A stretch of 6,822 nt of DNA from Hyphomicrobiales bacterium. GTDB lineage: Bacteria > Pseudomonadota > Alphaproteobacteria > Rhizobiales > Beijerinckiaceae. The stretch spans positions 1 to 6,822 of the forward strand of contig JAQGKN010000285.1 of NCBI GenBank assembly GCA_028290085.1, written 5' to 3'. The notes beneath the pieces were generated by a model. The model worked only from the letters and a program-made list of their open reading frames with translations, did no database searches and was not told the origin of the DNA. Position numbers and translations under genes: made by a program. Every line of letters begins with the position of its first letter. Positions within the stretch are counted from its first letter, which is position 1. This document shows, piece after piece, positions 1 through 6,790 of the stretch.

Positions 1-1
1 C

Positions 2-469
2 GAATATGCCTCGATGACCTGCCCCCATTGCGCACACTTCCACACCGAAACCTTTCCCGAGCTGAAAACCAAATACATCGACAAGGGCAAGGTGCGCTTC
101 GTTCTGCGCGAGTTCCCGCTCGATCCGCTGGCCACGGCGGGCTTCATGCTCGCGCGCTGCGCCGGTCCGGACAAGCGCGAGGCCATGATCGACCTGCTCT
201 TCGCCCAGCAGAAGAACTGGGCTTATACGGATAAGCCCCTCGACGGTCTGTCGAACCTCGTCAAGCAGACCGGCATGTCGCAACAGGCATTCGAAGCTTG
301 CCTCAAGGACAAGACGCTCTACGACAACGTCAACCAGATCCGCGACCGCGCCACCGAGAAATTCCAGGTGGATTCCACCCCGACCTTCTTCATCAACGGT
401 CGCAAGCAGAGCGGCGCCATGTCCATGGCAGAACTGGACAAGGCCATCGAGCCGCTGCTGAAGAGCTGA
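2..469 (+). CDS. DsbA-family thiol:disulfide oxidoreductase (5' end missing)
   Basis: The reading frame is already open at base 2, so the gene starts before the window; the ATG at 14 is internal. The visible 155 residues begin EYASMTCPHC, placing a CPHC thioredoxin-fold active site at visible residues 7-10. Near the C-terminus is STPTFFINGR, whose Thr-Pro is the cis-proline loop that packs against the active-site cysteines. The segment between, largely helical in character, fits the helical insertion of the DsbA/Thioredoxin_4 class. Proteins of this family act in the periplasm, making or rearranging disulfide bonds; the signal peptide would lie upstream, out of view. The stop is at 467-469, and smc follows 239 bp later on the same strand. 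I recall a DsbA-like gene next to smc as common in alphaproteobacteria. Family assignment is firm; oxidase versus isomerase or reductase role is not resolved. Confidence 0.87.
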   Translation, partial: EYASMTCPHCAHFHTETFPELKTKYIDKGKVRFVLREFPLDPLATAGFMLARCAGPDKREAMIDLLFAQQKNWAYTDKPLDGLSNLVKQTGMSQQAFEACLKDKTLYDNVNQIRDRATEKFQVDSTPTFFINGRKQSGAMSMAELDKAIEPLLKS

Positions 470-658
470 TTTCGTCGGGGCGAGGCGTCCATCTCTTCTG
501 GGTTTCGCACAGGAAATGCGAGCCGGCGGCTTTGAAATGCCTGCCTCTGGCTTGCACCGCGCGCTGCGTTGTGACGCCTTACATTGAGATGGAGAGGCCC
601 ACGGCAAAGGACGAGCGGCGTGACGCCAGAGTTGCGTAATCCCATGCAATCCGAAACT

Positions 659-675
659 CGCGCGTTTTTCGCGCG
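659..675. other. Perfect GC hairpin with T5 loop in the dsbA-smc gap
   Basis: Bases 659-664 (cgcgcg) and 670-675 (cgcgcg) form a perfect 6-bp stem around a ttttt loop, ending 33 bp before the smc start codon. The T-run is in the loop rather than after the stem, so this is not a standard intrinsic terminator. It could shape the smc leader, or be chance in GC-rich DNA. The rest of the 470-708 gap holds an 8-bp direct repeat (gtgacgcc at 571-578 and 620-627) and a weak 5-bp stem (505-509 with 517-521). I see no convincing sigma70 promoter or gene there. Confidence 0.35.
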
Positions 676-708
676 GGACGTCGGGTTGCGAGCCGTGGGG
701 CGCGGACG

Positions 709-3700
709 ATGAAATTCAACAAGCTGCGGATCGTCGGTTTCAAGAGCTTCTGCGAATCCACGGAATTCCAGATCGAGCCCGGGCTGACCGGTGTCGTCGG
801 ACCCAACGGCTGCGGCAAGTCGAATCTCGTCGAAGCCATGCGCTGGGTCATGGGCGAGAATTCCTACAAGAACATGCGCGCGTCGGGCATGGACGACGTG
901 ATTTTCTCCGGATCCGGCAATCGCGCCTCGCGCAATACAGCCGAAGTCGGACTCTATCTCGACAACAGCGCCCGCACGGCACCCGCTGCCTTCAATGATT
1001 CCGAGCAGATCGAAGTCACCCGCCGCATCGAGCGCGATTCCGGCTCGACCTATCGCATCAACGGGCGCGAAGTGCGGGCTCGCGACGTGCAATTGCTGTT
1101 TGCGGACGCCTCGACCGGTGCGCGCTCGCCCGCGATGGTGGGTCAGGGGCGCATCGGCGAGATCATCTCTGCCAAGCCCCAGCAGCGCCGCCGCATTCTG
1201 GAAGAGGCCGCAGGCATTGCCGGCCTGCATTCGCGCCGCCACGAGGCTGAATTGCGCCTCAAGGGCGCCGAAGACAATCTCGGCCGTCTTGAAGACGTGC
1301 TGAAACAGATCGAAGCGCAGATCGAGAGCCTGAAGCGGCAAGCCCGTCAGGCCGGGCGCTACAAGAACCTCGCATCCGACATCCGCCGCAACGAGGCGCT
1401 GCTCTTTCACATTGCATGGCGTGACATCACGACCCAGCTTGCCGAGGCCGAACACAAGCTCGAGGCGGATGTGCGCGACGTCGCCGAGCGCACCCGCCTT
1501 CAGGCCGAGGCCGCCCGCCTTCAGGCTATCGCCGCCCATGGACTGCCTGCGCTGCGCGACGAGGAGGCCAAGGCCGGCGCCGTGCTGCAGCGGCTGATCC
1601 TCGCCCGCGATCAGCTGGTGATCGAGGAACGCCGCGCCAAGGAGCGCAGCGCCGAACTGGAACGCCGCCTCGCGCAGCTGACGCGCGACCTCGCCCGCGA
1701 AACGGCGCTGATCGAGGATGCCGCGGGCGTACTCGACAAGCTCGACACCGAGGCCGCTGACCTCGAGGACGCCAACGAGAATTCGGCTGACGACGAATTT
1801 TCCGCCAAGGAACGGCTGGCCGACGCCGAGGGTAACCTCGCCGACAGCGAAAAGGCTTTGGCCGAAGCGCAATCTGCCCTCTCCGACCTCAATGCGCGAC
1901 GCACGACGCTGGAACAGGCTTTCCGCGAGGAGAGCCAGCGTTTCGCGCGCTTTGAAGCCGAGTGGATGAAGGTCGCGCAGGAACTGGCGCAGTTGAAACA
2001 GGGCGCGGGCAGCGACGAGGAGCTGGAATCGCTCGCGGGCGCGCTCGAAGAAAGCATCGAACAGGCTGCCGGATTCGAAGAGGTGATGCTGGCGGCGGAA
2101 GCGCGCCATGTCGAGGCACGCGAGGCGGAAACGCGGGCGCGCGGGCCCCTCACCGAGGCCGAGCGCAAGGCGCAGCGGCTGGAAACGGAAGCGCGCACGC
2201 TCTCCAACCTGCTCAACACGGCGGCGGGCGACCTCTGGCCGCCCGTTGTCGATGAAATCAGTGTCGACAAGGGCTATGAGGCTTCGCTCGGCGCAGCGCT
2301 GGGTGACGATCTCGACGCCTCGACCAATGTGTCCGCGCCCGCCCATTGGGCTTTGCTGGGCGACGGCGCCACCGACCCTGCCCTGCCGCCCGGCGTCAAG
2401 CCGCTGTCCAGCCTCGTGCGGGCACCCTCGCCCCTCGCGCGACGCCTTTCACAGATCGGCGTCGTGCTGCGTGGCGAAGGTGCGCAACTGCAGAAGATGC
2501 TCAAGCCCGGCCAGCGGCTGGTCTCGCGCGAGGGCGATTTCTGGCGCTGGGACGGCTTCACCGCCGCCGCCGAAGCGCCCACCCCGGCCGCTCGCCGCCT
2601 CGTAGAAAAGAACCGGCTTGGTGACCTGAAAATCGAGGCCGAGGCGGCGCGTCGTGAGGCCGATACTGCCAAGGCAATCTCGGAAAAGGCGCAGGCGGAA
2701 CTCCGCGATGCCTCCGTCGCTGAGATGAATGCGCGCCAGTCCTCTCGCGCGGCGGCGCGGCAGGTCGAGGAAGCCCGCGAGAAGGTCGGAGCGGCCGAGC
2801 GCGTGCGCGCGCAGGTGGCGACACGCATGTCGGCGCTTGAAGAATCCGTCACGCGCTTTGCGGAAAACCGCGACGAATCTCTCATCAAGAAAAGCGAGGC
2901 CGAGGCCGCGCTGAAGAGCCTTGCCGCGACGCAGGCCATGATCAGCAAGCTCGATCGTGCGCGGGCCGAGGCGGCCCAGCACCGGGCGGAAGTCGCTGAG
3001 GCGCGGGCTGCCATGCAAGGCCTCCTGCGCGAGGCCGAGTCACGCCAGCGCCGCCGCGAGGCCATCGGCATCGAGCGCAAATCCTGGGCGGAGCGGCGTG
3101 GCCGCGCCACCGCGCAGATCGAGGAAATCGAAGCGCGGATGGAGGAGACCCGCGAGGAGCAGGTCGTTCTCGCCGAAGCGCCCAACGAATTCATCGCCCA
3201 GCGCCGCGCGCTGATGGACGGCATCGCGCAGGCTGAGGAAGGCCGCACCGCCGCCGCTGAAAAGCGCGCCGGAGCCGAGAAGGATCTCGCCGACGCCGAC
3301 CGTCTCGCGCGCGGCTCGCTCGACGCCATGGGCACGGCGCGCGAGGAACGCGCCCGCACCGAAGCGCGCGTCGAAGCCTTACGCCACCGCCGCGAGGAGG
3401 TGGTGAAGAACATCGCGACCGAACTCGATTGCCCGCCTGAGGGCGTGGCCACGCTCGCAGGCCTCAAGCCCGGCGATGCCCTGCCCGAGGCAGCCAAGAT
3501 CGAACGCCTGCTCGAAACGCTGAAGGGCGACCGCGAACGTCTCGGGGCCGTCAATCTGCGGGCCGACGACGAACTCACGGAGATCGAGGAAAAATACGGC
3601 GCGATGGTCGCCGAGCGCGACGATCTCACCGAGGCCATCCGCAAATTGCGCCTCGCCATCCAGAGCCTGAACAAGGAGGGGCGCGAGCGCCTGCTGGCCG

Positions 3701-4167
3701 CCTTCGAAGTGGTGAACGGCCATTTCAAGGATCTGTTCACGGCGCTCTTTGGCGGCGGTACGGCAGAACTGCAACTCGTCGAGAGCGATGATCCGCTCGA
3801 AGCGGGACTCGAAATTCTTGCGCGGCCGCCCGGCAAAAAGCCCCAGACCATGACGCTGCTTTCGGGCGGCGAACAGGCGCTCACCGCGATGTCGCTGATC
3901 TTCGCGGTGTTCCTCACCAACCCCTCGCCGATCTGCGTGCTCGACGAAGTGGATGCACCGCTGGACGATTCGAACGTCGAGCGCTTCTGCGACCTGCTGG
4001 AGGAAATGCGCAAGCGCACGGACACGCGCTTCGTCACCATCACCCACAACCCGATCACCATGGCCCGCATGGACCGCCTCTTCGGTGTGACCATGGCGGA
4101 GCGCGGCGTTTCGCAGTTGGTGAGCGTGGACCTGCAGCAGGCTGAGAAGTTTCTGGAAGCGGTTTAG
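709..4167 (+). CDS. smc: Chromosome segregation/condensation ATPase SMC
   Basis: SMC is a large ATPase that dimerises through a hinge and, with ScpA and ScpB (not in this window), extrudes DNA loops to organise and segregate the chromosome. The layout is complete. The N-terminal head has Walker A GPNGCGKS at residues 31-38, the arginine finger R57 in NMRASGMDDVIFSGS, and the Q-loop Q146. A coiled coil follows to about residue 505, then a hinge at about 508-640, a returning coiled coil to about 940, and a C-terminal head. That head carries LGAVN (945-949), the signature LSGGEQ (1051-1056), Walker B ICVLDE with catalytic E1080, the D-loop APLDDSN (1083-1089) and the switch H1113. The 1152-aa length is normal for alphaproteobacterial SMC. 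The start MKFNKLRIVGFKSF matches the family N-terminus; the Shine-Dalgarno is weak (ggggcg, about 6 bp upstream). The hinge lacks the glycine-rich motif of Bacillus SMC. All ATPase residues are intact, so the gene should be functional. Confidence 0.98.
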   Translation: MKFNKLRIVGFKSFCESTEFQIEPGLTGVVGPNGCGKSNLVEAMRWVMGENSYKNMRASGMDDVIFSGSGNRASRNTAEVGLYLDNSARTAPAAFNDSEQIEVTRRIERDSGSTYRINGREVRARDVQLLFADASTGARSPAMVGQGRIGEIISAKPQQRRRILEEAAGIAGLHSRRHEAELRLKGAEDNLGRLEDVLKQIEAQIESLKRQARQAGRYKNLASDIRRNEALLFHIAWRDITTQLAEAEHKLEADVRDVAERTRLQAEAARLQAIAAHGLPALRDEEAKAGAVLQRLILARDQLVIEERRAKERSAELERRLAQLTRDLARETALIEDAAGVLDKLDTEAADLEDANENSADDEFSAKERLADAEGNLADSEKALAEAQSALSDLNARRTTLEQAFREESQRFARFEAEWMKVAQELAQLKQGAGSDEELESLAGALEESIEQAAGFEEVMLAAEARHVEAREAETRARGPLTEAERKAQRLETEARTLSNLLNTAAGDLWPPVVDEISVDKGYEASLGAALGDDLDASTNVSAPAHWALLGDGATDPALPPGVKPLSSLVRAPSPLARRLSQIGVVLRGEGAQLQKMLKPGQRLVSREGDFWRWDGFTAAAEAPTPAARRLVEKNRLGDLKIEAEAARREADTAKAISEKAQAELRDASVAEMNARQSSRAAARQVEEAREKVGAAERVRAQVATRMSALEESVTRFAENRDESLIKKSEAEAALKSLAATQAMISKLDRARAEAAQHRAEVAEARAAMQGLLREAESRQRRREAIGIERKSWAERRGRATAQIEEIEARMEETREEQVVLAEAPNEFIAQRRALMDGIAQAEEGRTAAAEKRAGAEKDLADADRLARGSLDAMGTAREERARTEARVEALRHRREEVVKNIATELDCPPEGVATLAGLKPGDALPEAAKIERLLETLKGDRERLGAVNLRADDELTEIEEKYGAMVAERDDLTEAIRKLRLAIQSLNKEGRERLLAAFEVVNGHFKDLFTALFGGGTAELQLVESDDPLEAGLEILARPPGKKPQTMTLLSGGEQALTAMSLIFAVFLTNPSPICVLDEVDAPLDDSNVERFCDLLEEMRKRTDTRFVTITHNPITMARMDRLFGVTMAERGVSQLVSVDLQQAEKFLEAV

Positions 4168-4210
4168 GCGCACTCGTCGCAAGGATCGGCGAAAGGCGCG
4201 AAAGCCTGTT

Positions 4211-4298
4211 GCCGTCATTGCGAGCCGTAGGCGAAGCAATCCAGTGCCATCTCGCGACTGCTGGATAGCCGCGTCGCTTCGCTCCTCGCAATGACGGC
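4211..4298. repeat. Palindromic dispersed repeat element (GTCATTGCGAG type)
   Basis: The ends are a perfect 14-bp inverted repeat: gccgtcattgcgag at 4211-4224 and its reverse complement at 4285-4298. An inner 6-bp pair, atccag (4239-4244) with ctggat (4261-4266), closes a loop of 16 bases. The segments between the two stems are unequal (14 and 18 bases) and pair imperfectly. The first 15 bases recur at 6805-6819, which indicates a repeat dispersed in the genome. From memory, intergenic repeats with the core GTCATTGCGAG...GCAATCCAG occur in many alphaproteobacteria; I could not confirm this here. Six bases (4211-4216) are shared with the left arm of the larger inverted repeat. Confidence 0.75.
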
Positions 4299-4324
4299 GC
4301 TCTGTCTTGCAGGAAGGAAACGCA

Positions 4325-4372
4325 GCCCCGCTTCTCCCAGAGAAGCTGTCTGCGAAGCAGACTGATGGGGGC
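4325..4372. terminator. Possible bidirectional hairpin cluster between convergent genes
   Basis: Two adjacent perfect hairpins each have a 6-bp stem and a 3-base loop: cttctc-cca-gagaag at 4331-4345 and gtctgc-gaa-gcagac at 4348-4362. They are enclosed by a 5-bp stem, gcccc (4325-4329) with ggggc (4368-4372), so the stretch can fold as a three-way junction on either strand. Its position between convergent genes suits a transcript-ending or RNA-stabilising role, but no clear U-tract follows a stem on either strand. It may simply be part of the surrounding repeat. Confidence 0.35.
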
Positions 4373-4409
4373 ACTTAAAGACGGCAACAGGCTTTCACGC
4401 CTTTCGCCC

Positions 4410-5564
4410 TCACCCCCGCCAGATATCGTCGCCGGACACGTCCGTGACCCGCTGCTTGCCGATATAGGCCATGGTCCGGCGCATTTCGTCCTTGAGGATG
4501 CCCAGCGCCTTGGTCGCGCCTGCCTCGCCACCTGCGCCGATGCCGTAAAGCGTTGCGCGGCCCGTCAGGACCGCGTGCGCGCCCAAGGCCAGGCACTTCA
4601 CGATGTCGCTGCCGCGCCGCACGCCCGAATCGACCAGCACTGTCGTGCGGTCGCCGACCGCTGCGACGATTCCCGGGAGGACGTCGAGCGTCGAGGGGGC
4701 CGAGTCCATGTTCCGGCCGCCGTGGTTGGAGACCACGATTCCATCCACGCCGTGATCGAGCGCGCGCTGCGCGTCGTCGGGGCGCATGATGCCCTTGATG
4801 ACGAGTTTGCCCGGCCAGATCTCACGCAGGCGGTCGACGTCGGCCCAGCTCACCTTGTCGGCGCGCAACGCCTTGGCCTGCGAGGCCTTGCCGGTCATCT
4901 TGCCCTGATAGAGCGCGGGATAATTCGCGTGTTCGGGCATGCCTGTCGTCGCCAGATAGCGGCCGATCACGGTTGCCAGCCATTCGGGGTGGCGCAGCAC
5001 GTCGATGACGCTGCGGGTGTTCAAGCGGTTGGGCTGGCTGAAGCCGTTGCGCGCGTTGTGCTCGCGATTGGCCCCGTGGCCGATATCCACGGTCCAGACC
5101 AGCGTCTCGAAACCGGCAGCTGCCGCGCGGCGCACCAGTTCGTAAGACAACTCCTTCTCGCGCCACATGTAGAGCTGGAACCAGGGGCGCCCGCCCCCGG
5201 CAGAGACCTTTTCCATCGGCGTGTTGGAGCCGGTCGCCAGCGTGAAGGGCACGCCCGCTTTGGCGGCGGCCTTGGCGAGCTCGTATTCGCCCTCGTACCA
5301 GCAGAGCCCGGCAATGCCGGTGGGTGCGATGACGAGGGGCAATGCCGAAGGCTTGCCGAAAATCTGGGTGTCGAGTTTTACGTCGGACACGTCGACGAGC
5401 ACGCGGTTCAAGAGCTTGGTCTGGTCAAACATGCGCCGGTTGTTGCCCAGCGCCACCATGTCCTCGGTGCCCTTGTCCAGATATTCGAACACACCCTTGG
5501 GCAGGCGGCGTCGCGCAACCTCGCGCAAATCGGCAATATTGTAGCAATGGTCGAGGCGACCCAT
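4410..5564 (-). CDS. FMN-dependent alpha-hydroxy-acid oxidase/dehydrogenase (LldD/glycolate oxidase family)
   Basis: This family oxidises a 2-hydroxy acid (L-lactate, glycolate, mandelate or similar) to the 2-keto acid using FMN in a TIM barrel. Read from the ATG at 5564 it is 384 aa, the usual family length. Visible elements are Y28 in FEYLDKGTED, the FMN strand PLVIAPTGIAGL (76-87), FQLY (129-132), TVD (158-160), R167, K257 in VIKG, the catalytic SNHGGR with H281 and R284, and the FMN-phosphate segment DSGVRRG...LTGR (312-336). The usual HPxGE motif reads WYEGE (89-93), and DGG reads DSG, so the substrate is uncertain. A GTG at 5651 would add 29 poorly conserved-looking residues. I prefer the ATG because it follows an AAAGGGGG ribosome site and the GTG would lie almost at the predicted transcript start. 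There is no signal peptide, so it is cytoplasmic or membrane-associated. It is divergent from the binding-protein gene and convergent with smc. Confidence 0.9.
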   Translation of the reverse strand: MGRLDHCYNIADLREVARRRLPKGVFEYLDKGTEDMVALGNNRRMFDQTKLLNRVLVDVSDVKLDTQIFGKPSALPLVIAPTGIAGLCWYEGEYELAKAAAKAGVPFTLATGSNTPMEKVSAGGGRPWFQLYMWREKELSYELVRRAAAAGFETLVWTVDIGHGANREHNARNGFSQPNRLNTRSVIDVLRHPEWLATVIGRYLATTGMPEHANYPALYQGKMTGKASQAKALRADKVSWADVDRLREIWPGKLVIKGIMRPDDAQRALDHGVDGIVVSNHGGRNMDSAPSTLDVLPGIVAAVGDRTTVLVDSGVRRGSDIVKCLALGAHAVLTGRATLYGIGAGGEAGATKALGILKDEMRRTMAYIGKQRVTDVSGDDIWRG

Positions 5565-5659
5565 CTTTCCCCCTTTGCGCGGTTTCGCGTCCGCGTCTCG
5601 CTTCGCGGCAATCTTGGGGGTCGGACCATCTGTTGTAAAGCGGCCAGACACGGGAAGTC

Positions 5660-5668
5660 ACTATAACA
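5660..5668 (-). promoter_or_regulatory. Extended -10 promoter motif for the hydroxy-acid oxidase gene
   Basis: On the minus strand this reads TGTTATAGT, an extended -10 (TGn plus TATAGT, close to TATAAT). At a 17-bp spacing the -35 position (5683-5688) reads AATAAC, which is poor, as is typical of extended -10 promoters. Transcription would begin near 5653, giving a leader of about 90 bases before the ATG at 5564. Predicted by eye only. Confidence 0.4.
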
Positions 5669-5687
5669 CATTCGTAACATGTGTTAT
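5663..5687. promoter_or_regulatory. Palindromic operator candidate in the divergent promoter region
   Basis: Bases ataacaca (5663-5670) and tgtgttat (5680-5687) are perfect 8-bp inverted arms around a 9-base spacer. The right arm also belongs to a shorter symmetric site, taaca-tg-tgtta (5675-5686), so there are three TAACA-type half-sites. The site lies in an AT-rich island in otherwise GC-rich DNA, between two divergent genes, and overlaps both predicted -10 motifs. That is the expected geometry for a dimeric repressor controlling both genes. No regulator gene is visible in the window, so the binding protein is unknown. Confidence 0.5.
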
Positions 5688-5690
5688 TAT
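5682..5690 (+). promoter_or_regulatory. Extended -10 promoter motif for the binding-protein gene
   Basis: The plus strand reads TGTTATTAT, an extended -10 with hexamer TATTAT, mirroring the minus-strand motif 20 bp away in the same palindrome. The -35 position (5662-5667, tataac) is poor. A second candidate, TGCTTTAAT at 5709-5717, lies closer to the gene and is about as good, so the plus-strand start site is uncertain. Confidence 0.33.
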
Positions 5691-5755
5691 TTATTCCACA
5701 CATCTGATTGCTTTAATGCTACACGGGGCCCAGAAACTCACCTCTGGAGACTGAC

Positions 5756-6766
5756 ATGCGCCTTCTCTCGACCCTCACCGCCGCAGCTTTGTCCATCGGA
5801 CTGCTCGGGGCATCGGCACAGGCACAGACGCAAGTGCGTGTCGGCTTCATCCCCGTGCTCGGCACCGCACCGATCTTCGTGGTCGACAAGGAGGGCTGGG
5901 CCAAGGAAGCCGGCCTCGACTTCAAATTCACGACGTTCGAATCCGGCCCGGTGATGATCCAGGCTCTGGCCTCGGGCACGCTCGACATTTATGTAGCGGG
6001 CGTCGCGCCGCTCGGCGTCGCGCGCTCGAAGGGCATCGACGTGAAGGTCGTGGCTGCAACCGCCGTTGAGGAAATGACTGTGGCCGCCGGCGGCAAGCTC
6101 GCGCCCTATTTCAAGGATGGCGTCACCCCCGCAGAGGCCTTCAAGGCGTTCCGCGCCGCGAACGGCAAGCCCGCTCGCCTCGCCACCCAGCCGCCCGGCT
6201 CCGTGCCGCACACGACCTTGGTGCATTGGCTGAACGAGGTCACCAAGACCGACAAGGCCGATTTCGAAATCGTGCCCATGGGCATCGATGCCACGCAACA
6301 GGCGCTTCTCTCCGGCGCGGCGGACGGGGGCACCATCCGCGAGCCCACCGACACGATTGTCCAGAAGCGTGACAAGCGCATCAAGATTGTCGCACTCGGC
6401 GGCCAGATGTTCGATCATCAGCCGGGCACCGTCGTCGCCGTTTCGGGTGCCTTTCTGCAGAAAAACCCCGAGGGCGTGCAGAAGATCGTTTCGGGCGTCG
6501 TGCGGGCCATCGACCTCATCAAGAGCGATCCGAAGCGCGTCGCACCCGCGATTGAAGGCGCCCTCGGCAAGGGCCTGATCGATACCGACACGATTGTCGC
6601 CGCGCTCGCCTCGCCCGCGTCAAAGTTCGAGGCCAATCCGCTGGCCATCGTCGAGGCCACCAAGAAGATGCAGGCCTATCAGGTCTCCATCGGTACGCTC
6701 GACAAGGACGTGCCGCTCGATGGTCTGTTCGACGCGTCGTTCTACCAGAAGGCGGTTGCGAAGTAG
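5756..6766 (+). CDS. ABC transporter substrate-binding protein, NitT/TauT (SsuA/NMT1-like) class
   Basis: This is a periplasmic protein that would capture a small solute and deliver it to an ABC importer. The 336-aa product has a clear Sec signal peptide: R2, a hydrophobic stretch from about residue 7 to 20, then ASAQA with predicted cleavage after A23. The mature protein opens with VRVGFIPVLGTAPIFVV (27-43), the first strand of the periplasmic-binding fold. SGPVMIQALASGTLDIYVAG (63-82) is the typical class segment leading to the ligand pocket. The absence of a lipobox cysteine argues for a soluble protein. The ATG is supported by GGAGA at 5746-5750 with 5-base spacing. Known class ligands include sulfonates, taurine, nitrate and thiamine precursors; nothing here identifies the ligand. 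It is divergent from the hydroxy-acid oxidase. No permease or ATPase gene is confirmed in the 56 bp that follow. Confidence 0.93.
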   Translation: MRLLSTLTAAALSIGLLGASAQAQTQVRVGFIPVLGTAPIFVVDKEGWAKEAGLDFKFTTFESGPVMIQALASGTLDIYVAGVAPLGVARSKGIDVKVVAATAVEEMTVAAGGKLAPYFKDGVTPAEAFKAFRAANGKPARLATQPPGSVPHTTLVHWLNEVTKTDKADFEIVPMGIDATQQALLSGAADGGTIREPTDTIVQKRDKRIKIVALGGQMFDHQPGTVVAVSGAFLQKNPEGVQKIVSGVVRAIDLIKSDPKRVAPAIEGALGKGLIDTDTIVAALASPASKFEANPLAIVEATKKMQAYQVSIGTLDKDVPLDGLFDASFYQKAVAK

Positions 6767-6790
6767 GCTGGCGGAAGACTGGCGAGGGGA

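Larger units (their letters stand above)
4188..4408. repeat. Nested inverted repeat filling the smc/oxidase convergent gap
   Basis: Bases 4188-4216 and 4380-4408 are inverted copies of one 29-bp sequence (begins ggcgaaaggcg, ends ctgttgccgtc), matching at 28 of 29 positions; the one difference pairs C4199 with A4397. The arms start 21 bp after the smc stop codon and end one base before the stop codon of the minus-strand oxidase gene, so each gene is followed in its own transcript by the same sequence. The 163-bp interior contains a second palindrome (4211-4298) and two short hairpins (4325-4372). No flanking target-site duplication is evident and no transposase is present. It could be a transcript-ending or DNA-structure element, or a non-coding mobile (MITE-like) remnant. 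The structure is seen directly; the role is inferred. Confidence 0.85.

Noticed and set aside
14..16. ATG at 14 as the true start of the DsbA-like gene
   Set aside because: The frame is open upstream, and starting here would leave only two residues before the CPHC site, with no signal peptide or first strand of the fold.
579..851. Small minus-strand frame across the smc start
   Set aside because: It is antisense to the conserved SMC Walker A region and has no independent support.
319..2346. 675-codon open frame on the minus strand opposite dsbA and smc
   Set aside because: It crosses two well-supported genes, has no recognisable domain or convincing start, and is rich in residues expected from antisense reading of GC-rich coiled-coil codons.
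2274..4094. 606-codon open frame on the minus strand opposite smc
   Set aside because: The product is dominated by serine, arginine and alanine runs, the usual antisense image of Glu/Ala/Arg-rich coiled-coil coding in high-GC DNA.
4168..4409. CRISPR array or small RNA gene in the convergent gap
   Set aside because: The repeats are inverted rather than regularly spaced direct repeats, and no promoter motif for a separate RNA was found.
5565..5651. 29-residue N-terminal extension of the oxidase from a GTG at 5651
   Set aside because: No Shine-Dalgarno precedes the GTG, it would lie about 2 bases from the predicted transcript start, and the 384-aa form from the ATG matches the family length.
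4365..5666. 433-codon open frame on the plus strand opposite the hydroxy-acid oxidase
   Set aside because: The minus-strand gene carries all FMN-oxidase motifs; the plus-strand product shows no family features and runs through the repeat region.
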